A stretch of 64,000 nucleotides of DNA. Origin: Wuchereria bancrofti (taxonomy: Eukaryota > Nematoda > Chromadorea > Rhabditida > Onchocercidae). The notes under the pieces were generated by a model that worked only from the letters and a program-made list of their open reading frames with translations, ran no database searches and was not told where the DNA came from. The stretch spans positions 427,313 through 491,312 of the forward strand of contig SSBO01000011.1 in the NCBI GenBank assembly GCA_005281725.1, in the 5' to 3' direction. Shown here one piece after another: positions 13,395 to 25,825 of this stretch (within the stretch, counting starts at the first letter, position 1; the number at the start of each line of letters is the position of its first letter). The position numbers and the translations under genes are program-made.

Positions 13395-14757
13395 AACAAC
13401 TGATGGATTTCAGATCAATTTCCTTTTTTTTCTATTCTGTAGTTTGAAATTTATGAAAAATAATATGTTATAAGCATGACTAATAAATTATTCAACAGTC
13501 AGATTCAGATTCTACAGTAAAGTCTATTAATTTATAAATGATAATACAAATAATAATACAACAGTAATAATAATAATAACAATAATAATAAATAATAATA
13601 ACAATTATAAATAATAATAATAACAATAATAATAATAGTAATAATAATAAGAAGAAGAAGAAGAGGAAGAATTAATAATAATAATAATAACAATAATTAA
13701 TAATAACAAATAATAAATAATAATGGTAATAATAATAATAGATGGTGATAGTGAGCAGATAGCAAAATTTTTGAAATTTATGGCGAACAAAAGGTCTCAT
13801 CACGTCAAAAAGGAAGTTGTAAAAGTGTCGAAAGAATGAATAATAATAGAAATTTAAAAAAGTAATAAAGAGGAGAAAAAAAGAAAAAAACCAAAATTTA
13901 TAATTTGAAAAAGGTGAAAAAAACTGGAAATAAATGAAAAGGAAAATTTGTTTAAATTAAATTTTAGTTCTCGTATATTTTATATTGGTTTATTGATGTT
14001 ATAATTGATGTGCAACAAGTTTCGGATAATTTGCTTGAAATGGAAGTATGGAAACGATGCATTTGGGCTAGTGCATTACTAATTGCTAATGTTTATGCTT
14101 TAATACTTGCAATTATTGTTGCACAACTAATTTATTATCAACATTATATTATTATTGAAGAACAGGTAATCAGTTAATTAATTATCAAAATTATAGGTAA
14201 TTAATTTAGTAATGCAAAATTGCTTATTTAAAAAATGCATCAATTAATTGAAATATTATAGAAAATACTAATTATGATCAAATAGTATAAATTATAGTTT
14301 AAAAAAAATGATAATTTTTGTTATCATTTAATTAAGTAACGAATATGTTATCAACGATTATGCATGATAGCATATTTGTTATCAATTATCAATGATATGT
14401 TTTAGATGTTCAGATTTGTTGATCATAATGTATGCATATATCTGGAAAATTGTTTTTTTTTTTTAAAAAAAAAGAAAAAGCATTTTATGATCATATTTCG
14501 AGTAATAAAATATTTCAAATAATTTTTTTATAATTCGTGAAAAAAAAAGGGAAAAAAAGAAGGTAAAATGATGGAAAAAAAAAGATAAATTTTGAAAGAA
14601 TTATTTTTAGGCTATACGTGAGCAACGAATTTTAATGAATAGAGAAAGAATTCAATTTTATCATCGTAATAATAGACATCAAAATGGACGTCAATTTATT
14701 AATCAACCAGGAAATGCTGAAATTATGCAAAATCATGAAGAATTAATTAATCATTAA
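11891..14757 (+). CDS. Unrecognised four-helix membrane protein, 5 exons
   Basis: Exons 11891-11965, 12177-12305, 12912-13070, 13968-14165 and 14611-14757 join in phase 0 throughout and give 235 aa. I do not recognise the family. Hydrophobic stretches near residues 27-43, 69-93, 104-137 and 152-180 suggest four membrane helices. The N-terminus is short and acidic (MNREASEDENDINEPS). A long charged segment after the last helix (EEQAIREQRILMNRERIQFY) is followed by an Asn/Gln/His-rich tail. A TTTATTCAG acceptor at 11883 lies 7 nt before the ATG, typical of a spliced-leader site. The exon 2 start (TTGTAG|ACG) is a weak acceptor, chosen because the better-looking CAG at 12153 puts a stop in frame. 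Intron 3 contains long TTA and AAT microsatellites. Exons 4 and 5 recur downstream at 17573 and 18216. Confidence 0.8.
13150..13393. repeat. (TTA)n/(TTG)n microsatellite in intron 3
   Basis: About 240 bp of TTA with interspersed TTG triplets. The apparent 93-codon poly-Leu frame here is not a gene. It is the point where the second duplication copy (16786 onward) begins, which makes it the likely cause of an assembly break. Confidence 0.95.
13546..13745. repeat. AAT/AAC microsatellite with AAG segment
   Basis: Triplet DNA in intron 3 of the membrane protein gene, with an (AAG)n core at about 13649-13665. The same block is present in copy 2 near 16990-17190. The Ile/Ser/Tyr-rich open frame on the minus strand is an artefact of composition. 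Confidence 0.93.
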
Positions 14758-16784
14758 GGAAAAAATAATTTTTTTTTTTAAACATTTTTCTATACTTTCA
14801 TTTCCTCTCCTCTTTCCCTCTCCCTCTCTCTCTCTCTCTCTCTGTGATTTGCTTATATAAATGTATATGTAATAATGTAATATTTAAATTTTAAATACAA
14901 TAATTTCAAATTTAATTGTGATTATGAATGAAAAATGAAAGAAAAAGAAATGACACAATCATTTGATTTAGATGGCAAAAAGATTGAATTAATTAATTAA
15001 TTAATTGGTTGTTAATAAATTGTATCAAATGCTACTGTTTTATACTATCAAATGATAATATAAAATTAATTAAAATGTGTAAAAGATGCATAAAGTTTTT
15101 TTTTTTCAAATTTGAATTAATTTTTTCTTTCCATTTAAGAATATTTATTTTACTCTAATGATTGCATATTAATGTTGAAATGTTCAAAAAAGAAAGGAAA
15201 AAATATAGTTGTCAAGAAGAGATGATGATTCATAATTTGTGTCACAATTTTTTTGACATTTAATATTTGAAATTAATATAATGTATAATTTGATATATCG
15301 ATTATCAATTTCGTTACATTGATTCATTTAATACATTTATATAATTATTTACTTAATCCAAAATATATTTGATCCCATTTAACATTTATATATTAAGGAG
15401 GAAATATTAATTAGCTCATATTGTACTCGTTGAAATGATATATTGATTACTAATTCTAATATATTGATTATACAGATTTATTCTTATCGATCACTTTATT
15501 ATCAGCATTTATTGATAACGACAAAAATTAGATGAATTTCATTTGTGTCACAATTTTTTTGATATTTAATATTTGAAATTAATGCAGTGCATAATTTCAG
15601 TATATCAATTCGTACAATAATACATGGTTTCATATCAGTTCATATTATAATCATAGAATAGATCAATTTCATATCAGCTCATATCATAATTATAGAATAG
15701 ATCAGTTTCATATCAGTTCATATCATAATCATAGAACTGTTGTAGCATTTTCATAAATAATTCACACTTCACGGAAAAAAGAAAAATTCATAATTCATAC
15801 TTTATATATTCTGTAATTTCATAATTCATATTAAATATGATTAATTGGATTGATATATTATTCACTGATTAACGATAGACTAATTTTAGGTCTTTTTTTT
15901 AACAAAATGATTGATCAGGAATGATATGATAGCCACTTGTGATTATTTAATATTTAATTTATTATTTAATATTTGTAAAATTTCAAGAAAAAAAGAAGAT
16001 GGAAATGTAAATCAAATTGGTTTTCTCTTGAATAATTTTTCAAATGATAATGAATAAATGAATGATTAACACCAAAACTATCTATCAGTATTAATAAAAA
16101 TAAAAAAAAATTGACTGAAATTACAAAAATAAATGTAATTATGAAAATAAACAGATATTAGTGATAAAAATTCATCATTGTAATTGCTATAAATGGTTAT
16201 GCTTATCTCACTAATATATTTTGTTTACTAATTTTCTTTTTGATTGATTATAATTTGAAATTTAGCAAATTAAAACGAAAAAAAAATGATTTCATGAATT
16301 GATAGTCTTCGTTCAGTTCTTTTTTTCCCTTTCATTTTTCTAACAGTAAATCAAAATTTTTGATATATTCAATTTGTAAATGCATTGTAATTACACTATC
16401 ATAAGTGATATAATTAAAGATGATTATTAATGAATGAAGAATTTATAGCTTTCAGCAAATTTTCTCCATAATTCATTATCAAATTAAAATCAAACTCAAT
16501 TCATTTATCTCTTTTCAGTCATAATTTCATCTTTTTTTTCTTCCTGATAATCGTTATCGTTGATTTATCACTTCTAATCATGAAAGTATATATATAATAT
16601 TTATACTTTCCCTTTAATAATAACTTAACGATGATAAGATTAAGCTTGGCTACTTTAGATTCATTTCTCGAGATCAAAGAAAATTCGAGTATCAGCTCAT
16701 ATCATAATCATAGAATAGATCAATTTCATATTAGCTCAATTTCATATCATCATGTAACTTGCATTAAAATAATCTTGTTTTGCA
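14758..16784. other. 3' flank of the membrane protein gene (copy 1)
   Basis: No coding frame is visible. It contains a CT-rich run (about 14797-14843), an ATTA run near 14990-15007, the ~43-bp repeats at 15624-15739 and otherwise AT-rich DNA. Confidence 0.7.
15624..15739. repeat. ~43-bp tandem repeat, about 3 copies
   Basis: Units containing TTTCATATCAG(T/C)TCATAT and CATAGAATAGATCA repeat three times with small changes. A further diverged copy lies about 1 kb downstream at 16694-16750, and the same arrangement recurs in copy 2. Confidence 0.85.
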
Positions 16785-16785
16785 N
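16785..16785. other. Single ambiguous base (N) at a duplication junction
   Basis: The N separates the right end of copy 1 from a restart within TTA microsatellite DNA. This is what an unmerged contig overlap or gap placeholder looks like. Confidence 0.97.
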
Positions 16786-16799
16786 TATTATTATTGTTA

Positions 16800-16837
<38 letters not shown>

Positions 16838-17160
16838 AACAACTGATGGATTTCAGATCAATTTCCTTTTTTTTCTATTCTGTAGTTTGAAATTTATGAA
16901 AAATAATATGTTATAAGCATGACTAATAAATTATTCAACAGTCAGATTCAGATTCTACAGTAAAGTCTATTAATTTATAAATGATAATACAAATAATAAT
17001 ACAACAGTAATAATAATAATAACAATAATAATAAATAATAATAACAATTATAAATAATAATAATAACAATAATAATAATAGTAATAATAATAAGAAGAAG
17101 AAGAAGAGGAAGAATTAATAATAATAATAATAACAATAATTAATAATAACAAATAATAAA

Positions 17161-17484
17161 TAATAATGGTAATAATAATAATAGATGGTGATAGTGAGCA
17201 GATAGCAAAATTTTTGAAATTTATGGCGAACAAAAGGTCTCATCACGTCAAAAAGGAAGTTGTAAAAGTGTCGAAAGAATGAATAATAATAGAAATTTAA
17301 AAAAGTAATAAAGAGGAGAAAATAATAATGGTAATAATAATAATAGATGGTGATAGTGAGCAGATAGCAAAATTTTTGAAATTTATGGCGAACAAAAGGT
17401 CTCATCACGTCAAAAAGGAAGTTGTAAAAGTGTCGAAAGAATGAATAATAATAGAAATTTAAAAAAGTAATAAAGAGGAGAAAA
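17161..17484. repeat. 162-bp tandem duplication present only in copy 2
   Basis: The segment with AATAATGGTAATAATAATAA at its left edge and AAGAGGAGAAAA at its right edge occurs twice in a row (TGGT at 17167 and 17329; period 162 bp). Copy 1 has it once, at about 13718-13880. Confidence 0.93.
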
Positions 17485-17572
17485 AAAGAAAAAAACCAAA
17501 ATTTATAATTTGAAAAAGGTGAAAAAAACTGGAAATAAATGAAAAGGAAAATTTGTTTAAATTAAATTTTAG

Positions 17573-18362
17573 TTCTCGTATATTTTATATTGGTTTATTG
17601 ATGTTATAATTGATGTGCAACAAGTTTCGGATAATTTGCTTGAAATGGAAGTATGGAAACGATGCATTTGGGCTAGTGCATTACTAATTGCTAATGTTTA
17701 TGCTTTAATACTTGCAATTATTGTTGCACAACTAATTTATTATCAACATTATATTATTATTGAAGAACAGGTAATCAGTTAATTAATTATCAAAATTATA
17801 GGTAATTAATTTAGTAATGCAAAATTGCTTATTTAAAAAATGCATCAATTAATTGAAATATTATAGAAAATACTAATTATGATCAAATAGTATAAATTAT
17901 AGTTTAAAAAAAATGATAATTTTTGTTATCATTTAATTAAGTAACGAATATGTTATCAACGATTATGCATGATAGCATATTTGTTATCAATTATCAATGA
18001 TATGTTTTAGATGTTCAGATTTGTTGATCATAATGTATGCATATATCTGGAAAATTGTTTTTTTTTTTTAAAAAAAAAGAAAAAGCATTTTATGATCATA
18101 TTTCGAGTAATAAAATATTTCAAATAATTTTTTTATAATTCGTGAAAAAAAAAGGGAAAAAAAGAAGGTAAAATGATGGAAAAAAAAAGATAAATTTTGA
18201 AAGAATTATTTTTAGGCTATACGTGAGCAACGAATTTTAATGAATAGAGAAAGAATTCAATTTTATCATCGTAATAATAGACATCAAAATGGACGTCAAT
18301 TTATTAATCAACCAGGAAATGCTGAAATTATGCAAAATCATGAAGAATTAATTAATCATTAA
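17573..18362 (+). pseudogene. Duplicated exons 4 and 5 of the four-helix membrane protein gene
   Basis: Exon 4' 17573-17770 and exon 5' 18216-18362 repeat 13968-14165 and 14611-14757 with the same splice sites and stop codon. There is no start codon, no exons 1-3 and no visible promoter between the copies, so this cannot encode the full protein by itself. If the sequence is taken literally it is a partial gene copy; more likely it is a second reading of the same locus produced by assembly. The frame is fully open, so there is no decay to support an old pseudogene. Confidence 0.85.
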
Positions 18363-20945
18363 GGAAAAAATAATTTTTTTTTTTAAACATTTTTCTATAC
18401 TTTCATTTCCTCTCCTCTTTCCCTCTCCCTCTCTCTCTCTCTCTCTCTGTGATTTGCTTATATAAATGTATATGTAATAATGTAATATTTAAATTTTAAA
18501 TACAATAATTTCAAATTTAATTGTGATTATGAATGAAAAATGAAAGAAAAAGAAATGACACAATCATTTGATTTAGATGGCAAAAAGATTGAATTAATTA
18601 ATTAATTAATTGGTTGTTAATAAATTGTATCAAATGCTACTGTTTTATACTATCAAATGATAATATAAAATTAATTAAAATGTGTAAAAGATGCATAAAG
18701 TTTTTTTTTTTCAAATTTGAATTAATTTTTTCTTTCCATTTAAGAATATTTATTTTACTCTAATGATTGCATATTAATGTTGAAATGTTCAAAAAAGAAA
18801 GGAAAAAATATAGTTGTCAAGAAGAGATGATGATTCATAATTTGTGTCACAATTTTTTTGACATTTAATATTTGAAATTAATATAATGTATAATTTGATA
18901 TATCGATTATCAATTTCGTTACATTGATTCATTTAATACATTTATATAATTATTTACTTAATCCAAAATATATTTGATCCCATTTAACATTTATATATTA
19001 AGGAGGAAATATTAATTAGCTCATATTGTACTCGTTGAAATGATATATTGATTACTAATTCTAATATATTGATTATACAGATTTATTCTTATCGATCACT
19101 TTATTATCAGCATTTATTGATAACGACAAAAATTAGATGAATTTCATTTGTGTCACAATTTTTTTGATATTTAATATTTGAAATTAATGCAGTGCATAAT
19201 TTCAGTATATCAATTCGTACAATAATACATGGTTTCATATCAGTTCATATTATAATCATAGAATAGATCAATTTCATATCAGCTCATATCATAATTATAG
19301 AATAGATCAGTTTCATATCAGTTCATATCATAATCATAGAACTGTTGTAGCATTTTCATAAATAATTCACACTTCACGGAAAAAAGAAAAATTCATAATT
19401 CATACTTTATATATTCTGTAATTTCATAATTCATATTAAATATGATTAATTGGATTGATATATTATTCACTGATTAACGATAGACTAATTTTAGGTCTTT
19501 TTTTTAACAAAATGATTGATCAGGAATGATATGATAGCCACTTGTGATTATTTAATATTTAATTTATTATTTAATATTTGTAAAATTTCAAGAAAAAAAG
19601 AAGATGGAAATGTAAATCAAATTGGTTTTCTCTTGAATAATTTTTCAAATGATAATGAATAAATGAATGATTAACACCAAAACTATCTATCAGTATTAAT
19701 AAAAATAAAAAAAAATTGACTGAAATTACAAAAATAAATGTAATTATGAAAATAAACAGATATTAGTGATAAAAATTCATCATTGTAATTGCTATAAATG
19801 GTTATGCTTATCTCACTAATATATTTTGTTTACTAATTTTCTTTTTGATTGATTATAATTTGAAATTTAGCAAATTAAAACGAAAAAAAAATGATTTCAT
19901 GAATTGATAGTCTTCGTTCAGTTCTTTTTTTCCCTTTCATTTTTCTAACAGTAAATCAAAATTTTTGATATATTCAATTTGTAAATGCATTGTAATTACA
20001 CTATCATAAGTGATATAATTAAAGATGATTATTAATGAATGAAGAATTTATAGCTTTCAGCAAATTTTCTCCATAATTCATTATCAAATTAAAATCAAAC
20101 TCAATTCATTTATCTCTTTTCAGTCATAATTTCATCTTTTTTTTCTTCCTGATAATCGTTATCGTTGATTTATCACTTCTAATCATGAAAGTATATATAT
20201 AATATTTATACTTTCCCTTTAATAATAACTTAACGATGATAAGATTAAGCTTGGCTACTTTAGATTCATTTCTCGAGATCAAAGAAAATTCGAGTATCAG
20301 CTCATATCATAATCATAGAATAGATCAATTTCATATTAGCTCAATTTCATATCATCATGTAACTTGCATTAAAATAATCTTGTTTTGCATAGAAAGTTAC
20401 TAAATTGTTAACAACATTGATTAGGAATATCATTCAGACAAAATTATGTTTTGAAAATTGTAAAACGAATATTTCAATAATTTATCAATAGAATCTGATC
20501 ATAAAGAAAAGAAAGCATGGAGAAAAAAAAAACACTGGGCATGCACTATTATATCATCAGAAAAAGAAAGTAAAAATAAAATGCTATCAGTTTAAAAGGC
20601 TCTTACATCACCACTATATGTAACGATATAAACAGTTTCCTTCCTTATAATTTCAATTGTAATTGAAATTAAATTTTGGCAATTATTTGCCAGTTAAAGA
20701 TAAAATTTTTTAGACATACAACTAAACAACATCAGCTTATCATTTTTTTTTTTTTCTTTCAAAAATTATCTAAAAACTGCGAGAAAAATATTAAAACAAA
20801 AAAGATGCTAAAAACACTATTATGAAATGGAAATGTTCAATGCATAAAATATACAGAAATGAATAGTTATTCAAAGAAAAAGAAAAAAATAAATTACAGG
20901 ATTATTTTTTTTTTTCTTCTTTTTGTTTTGTTCATCGCATTTCAA
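18363..20945. other. Copy-2 3' flank and convergent intergenic DNA
   Basis: Up to 20389 this repeats the flank seen in copy 1. From 20390 to 20945 it is unique AT-rich sequence between convergent genes, presumably 3' UTR of sel-11 on the minus strand. No coding frame is visible. Confidence 0.65.
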
Positions 20946-23900
20946 TCAATCATTGCCATTATCTGTTATTGTAGAATCAAATTTTTGAAGCCTTCGTTGT
21001 CGAATTTCATCCAATTCAGTTGCTGATGCAGAAGAACAAACTGATGTTGTGCTATCAATAGCTGTTGTTGGCTGACCTTTATCTGATTTAATTTTAATAT
21101 TACTCGAACTAGCTACTGGCATATCAGATGATAATCCATTAACGGAATTTTCGTAAACAGTCGAAGATTCTGCTGCAGTCTTAGGTGGTAATGTTGTTGC
21201 TGTTGTTGTTGTTGCTGTTGCTGCTGCTGTCGTTGTTGTTGTTGCTGTTGTTGTTGTTGTTGTTGCATCCACATTTGTTGTTGTTGTTGCAGTTGTATAA
21301 GCCGGAATGCTACAAAAATTAATGAAAAATTTTCTTCAAATAAAACAAAATAAAAATTAGCAAAATGTTGCCAAAAATTTTTAACAATCAATTTGAATAT
21401 GGATAAATTATACTAGACAAATAATCGATATATTCTATATTCATATATAGTTCATCTTTTTTAACAATTGTAAAATTTTTAAACAATTAATTTCTCATTT
21501 TTTAAACTATACTTTAAACTATACGATTTATTACACATTGTTATAATATGTTTAATTAATTTTTATTTATATATTTTTTTCAATATTTAATTTTACCTCA
21601 ATGATTGTACAATACTCATATATTGTTGTAGTTGCATGGTAGCTGCATCCAATAATAAACTAATATTACGAATACAATTGATACGTGCTTCAATAGCTGC
21701 TCGTTCTGTTCCTTCCATTGCAGCAACTTCTTCGTCTGTTAAACCGGCAAAACTAGGAACCGGTGGAAATGGAAATACCGGTGGTACCATAAATGGTGGT
21801 ATTGCCTAGAACGGATTCAACAATGGAAAATAAAGATAGATTTATAGATGACTAAATAAACTACATTACAATTTGAAATTTTTTTTTTCCTTTGTTTAAA
21901 TGATCATTTCGTCGTGTTTTGTTATGACTGAAACTGGAAACTTTCTAGGTATCAGTTATTTTCATTCACACTCAGTTAAAATAAGATAAGTTTAATTTTT
22001 AAAGGTTTCAAAAATTTGCATAAAATTTCACGGGAAATAATGTAGATAAGATAAATAAGGAATAGAAAATACTGAATGAAATGCGATTTGATGAAAGAAA
22101 TGGATAAAAACTAAAAGAAGTCAATATGCACACAAGTCAGACAGCCATCACTAGAAAAAAAAAAATGAAATTTACAAAAATTCAATCAAGTGAAACCGAA
22201 AGAATTCAGTTAATTGAGCATGCAATGAAATAATTCTAAGTCAAAAAAACATACTAATTAATAGAAATTTATCAAACACTAATTATTAATTAACACAAAC
22301 TTATCAAAACACTAATTATTAACAAAAATCTATCAAAACATTAACCATAACTGGAAATCCTGGTGGTGTAGCTGGAAATTGAGGCATATTGGGATCGATA
22401 CTAGAAGATGGCATCTGCGGTACGCTACTGCCATCATCATTCCGCTGGCCAGTCGTACTTGTTCCGGCTTGCGGTTGCTGTTGTTGCTGCTGTTGTGGAT
22501 GCTGCGGAAAAGCAAATTGAGCCATGAACGGAAACATATTTGGAATTTCACCACCATTATTTGCAGGTTGAATTCCTCCATTTGGTCGTGCTTGAGCAGG
22601 TCCAGCTACAGGTACAGCTGCTCCTTCAGCTGCAGGTGTTGTTGGTGTTGTCCTTCGTTGTGCTGTAACTTATTAATTTGTTAATTATAACTTAAGTTTT
22701 TTATTAAATTGTTAGTTGTAACTTAATTTGTTAATTATAATTACAACTTAATAAGTTCGAAAACTTTAAACTTTAAATCTAAAGAGTTTTTTAGAATTTT
22801 CTTTTCGACAAAGAGCAGATATATGGATGTTAAACCGAGTTAACTAACAAATACAAACCTAAAATATCAGTACGACAAGTTGGACAACTCTGTTGTCGTT
22901 GAAACCATGAACGAAGACAATTTGCATGAAAAATATGATTACATGGTAGTTTCTTAGCTCCACTAACTGGTGTCATCTCTTCACGGCAAATTATACATGT
23001 ATTATCTCCTAAATAAGAATTCAAATATATATATATATATTAAAAAAACACTATTAAAATTCAAAAAATAAAAAACTGAGTAAAAAACAAAACAAAACAC
23101 TACACTGATCAAAATATTTATCACAAAAAAAAAAAAGAAGCCATTTGAAAATTAATTTTATTTTAAGCAACACTTTTGTATTGTGAACTTACTTTCTAAT
23201 CATTATCATTTCAAATAGCATCTAATTTAATGTGTAAATCAAATTCAAAGATATAGTTTTATAACATCATTTGAATAGATTACAATGTACTCTAAACTTA
23301 GGTACAATATCATTTGGAAACTAATTTCATTTTAAACAACATTTTGTACTGTGAATTTACTTTCTAAACATTATCATTTCAAATAGCAATTAATTTAATG
23401 TAAATCAAAAATTAAAATGGATACCTTGCAACAGATCTTGTTCGGTAGCTAATGGAAATAGATTATTCATAGCATGGATCGCACGTCTTGAAAGTATCAC
23501 ATCATTAATTGCCTTATGGAATGTTCGAATTGTTAGGTAAAGTGGACGTATGGAAAATAGTGGGAAAGTATGCAAACGTATCATTACGGCCACAAAAATA
23601 ATATATAAAATGCAACGTAGGCAATCTAAAAATTATTCTTCATTTATTTTTTTGAAAATTTTCTTTTTCCTTTAAATCTTCAAATTTAATGATAAAAAAA
23701 AAAAAAAGGTATGAAAATGATAAGATTATAACAAAATAAAATAAGCAAAAAGTTGTAGAGAAAAATTTATGAATAATCAATTTTTTTTTTTTTTTTTAAT
23801 AATCTGCGCAATAAATTATATTCCCTTAATATTTATCCATTTTGCTTATTTTAAAATCAATTTTTCATCAAAATAGATTATTCTGTTAGAAATAATATGA

Positions 23901-25801
23901 AACAAGAATAAATCTAATTAAAAAAATTTCTTTAAAAAAAAATTTTTTTTTATAAATTCCATCATTCAAAAAAGAAAAAAAAAACTAAATGGTTTTTGAT
24001 AAATCCATCTAGGAATTTTGAAAGAAAAAAAAAAGACAAAATAAACATACTGATAAGAAGTTCCGAGTAGAGCAAATAAACTGCTTTATTTTCCCATGGA
24101 TGTACATTTCGTAAATCATGCATATGCAAAATATATTTAATAGTTACATGCAGTACAACTGTCATTAATACCGCATACTGCAAGAAAAATTGATAATAAT
24201 ACTTGAAATTTGAATAATTATCTAATTATAGGTAAGTATGACTAGTTGAATAATGTTAAAAAGATTTTTACAATAAACAGAGTAGCATATTTTGATTGTT
24301 ATTTGAAAATATTTAATAATTTGAAAGCTAATGTTAAATATGCTACATCATATATTCCCTTCTAATGATAGTATAATTTGACAAATTTGCTCATAATCAC
24401 TAACCTCGAATCCAAATACAATTTGAACAGATGCGCCACGAATAAGTGTTGTGAAATATGCATGTGATATAAAATAACTATCCAGAGCACTCAAAAAGGC
24501 AAGTAATGCTGAAAATTAGAAAAAAAAAAATCATTCATTATTTGTAAATTATTTGTTATTTCATCATAAAATCTAATCTTATGATATTTTAAAGCAAAAA
24601 AAAATTGCACAATTATTTATTATGTAAATTAAATTTGAAATTTAATTACTTAATACTTATTTAAGAAAAAAACCCGAATTATTAATCTAATGAAATATAA
24701 AAATTTAAAATAATAAATTGAATCTGAAAAGATTGAAATGTTCATCCAGTAAGAAGAATCAAAATTACTAATCCAACTGGGAAAACTTGAATTAATTTAA
24801 TAAATTGCAAAAAAAAGACAAAACATACATATCATCCTGCAATGAAACAATACAGTTATAATTGGACTTCGCTCCATAAAATCAACCCGATCTTCGCTAA
24901 GCCAATGAAACAATTTAATAAAAAGCAGAAAAACAAATTGCATTACAAAACGAGGCGAAAAGTCATCACGAAATACGGTAAATGCTAAACATGTTTCCAT
25001 GATTGCATGCCATGTTCTCTCCGATAAATGCTAAAAATATGTAAGTTTAACTTTCAGGTAACTTTCAGGTTAACTTTCAGTAGGTGTTTCAGGTTACTAA
25101 ATATTTTCAACCGGAGCATTTTCAAATCAATAAATCAATATTTGATTATCAAGTCTAATGCATAATCTTATAATGAATCTAACTTATTTAAAAGCACATT
25201 GATAATGAATAAATTCTTCAGCAATCAAAAGATAAGGGCAAAAGATAAGGTTGAAAAACAAAGAATGTATTGTACTAAATGTTCAAAGAATTTTAGTAAA
25301 AAAAAAAAAAAACTTTAGTTTCTCACTTTTTTTAAATTGGAAGAAATTTGCTAACATAGCATATTCTAATTCAAAATGAAATTTAGATAAAAATTAATTT
25401 CCAACATATATACCTCATATTCAGCAGCACGTAATTCACCAAAAAATAATTTTCTAATGACTTGAAAAATCATATATGCGATTACCAGTCCTTGTACATA
25501 CATTACCTGCATATACATGAGATATATTTTTCAATAAAATAATAAAAATTATAATAATATCCATCATAGTCAAAATTTTCCTTCTTTAATTTTTTGAAAA
25601 ATTAGAAAATTAAAAAATAAACTTTTTCTTTTAACCAAAAAAGAAAAAAAATAAGAAACTTACTGCCATAGAAGGACTACTTTTTGTAATATAAACAACG
25701 GATGGATAAAATTGCTTTTTTTGAAAAAAAGCATTTCCAACAGTAAGCAAAGTAAGAATAACACTTGTTACTGTCAAGACAAAAGTTGATGCATGTGCCA
25801 T
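20946..25801 (-). CDS. sel-11: HRD1 / SEL-11 (synoviolin) ER membrane E3 ubiquitin ligase, 10 exons
   Basis: Core ligase of ER-associated degradation: it retrotranslocates and ubiquitinates misfolded ER proteins. Exons, 5' to 3': 25801-25664, 25506-25414, 25030-24829, 24508-24405, 24177-24051, 23625-23425, 23008-22859, 22662-22346, 21805-21597, 21309-20946; phases agree and give 634 aa. The multi-span N-terminal part contains family blocks such as FYPSVVYITKSSPSMA, CLAFTVFRDDFSPRF and DRVDFMERSP. A complete RING-H2 domain follows: C293, C296, C311, H313, H316, C319, C330, C333. A Pro/Gln-rich middle leads to the conserved AGLTDEEVAAMEG...LLLDAATMQLQQYMS segment and the terminal RRRLQKF-like motif (RQRRLQKFDS). 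The C-tail carries a long Thr/Ala tract encoded by ACA/GCA repeats. A TTATTGCAG acceptor 22 nt before the ATG is a candidate spliced-leader site. Confidence 0.97.
21182..21298 (-). repeat. Coding trinucleotide repeat (Thr/Ala tract of HRD1)
   Basis: About 115 bp of ACA with some GCA and ATA triplets on the minus strand encode a Thr-rich tract in exon 10 of the HRD1 homologue. The other frames read as poly-Gln, poly-Asn or poly-Val and should be ignored. Confidence 0.9.
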
Positions 25802-25825
25802 TCTAACGAAATATTTTGAAATTCT

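Larger units (their letters stand above)
13391..16784. repeat. Large direct duplication, copy 1
   Basis: From the end of the TTA array to TCTTGTTTTGCA at 16784 this sequence recurs at about 16834-20389. Copy 1 holds exons 4 and 5 of the four-helix membrane protein gene plus about 2 kb of 3' flank. It ends at an N, after which the sequence restarts inside the TTA array. In the unduplicated flank, the base run continues past 20389 into unique sequence. Confidence 0.95.
16786..20389. repeat. Large direct duplication, copy 2
   Basis: Repeats 13391-16784 at an offset of 3443 bp at the left end and 3605 bp at the right end. The 162-bp difference is a tandem duplication inside copy 2. Outside that insertion and the TTA array, the parts I compared by eye match base for base, including exons, introns and homopolymer lengths. 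Such identity is unusual in AT-rich non-coding DNA unless the copies are very recent, allelic or artefactual. Confidence 0.93.

Noticed and set aside
13166..13447. 93-codon poly-Leu open frame
   Set aside because: Product of a TTA microsatellite inside an intron; no coding composition beyond the repeat.
13790..13805. TGACGTGA (UPRE variant) on the minus strand in the duplicated intron
   Set aside because: Lies in an intron within repeat-rich DNA and is copied passively by the duplications; no link to secretory genes.
17573..18362. A genuine paralogous gene downstream of the membrane protein gene
   Set aside because: Lacks exons 1-3 and a promoter, and the flanking identity plus the N point to duplication of sequence data rather than a second gene.
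21113..21391. Poly-Gln minus-strand frame over HRD1 exon 10
   Set aside because: Alternative frame of the ACA repeat; the Thr frame joins in phase with exon 9 and ends in the conserved HRD1 tail.
22379..22684. 101-codon plus-strand frame over HRD1 exon 8
   Set aside because: Antisense shadow of the HRD1 coding exon.
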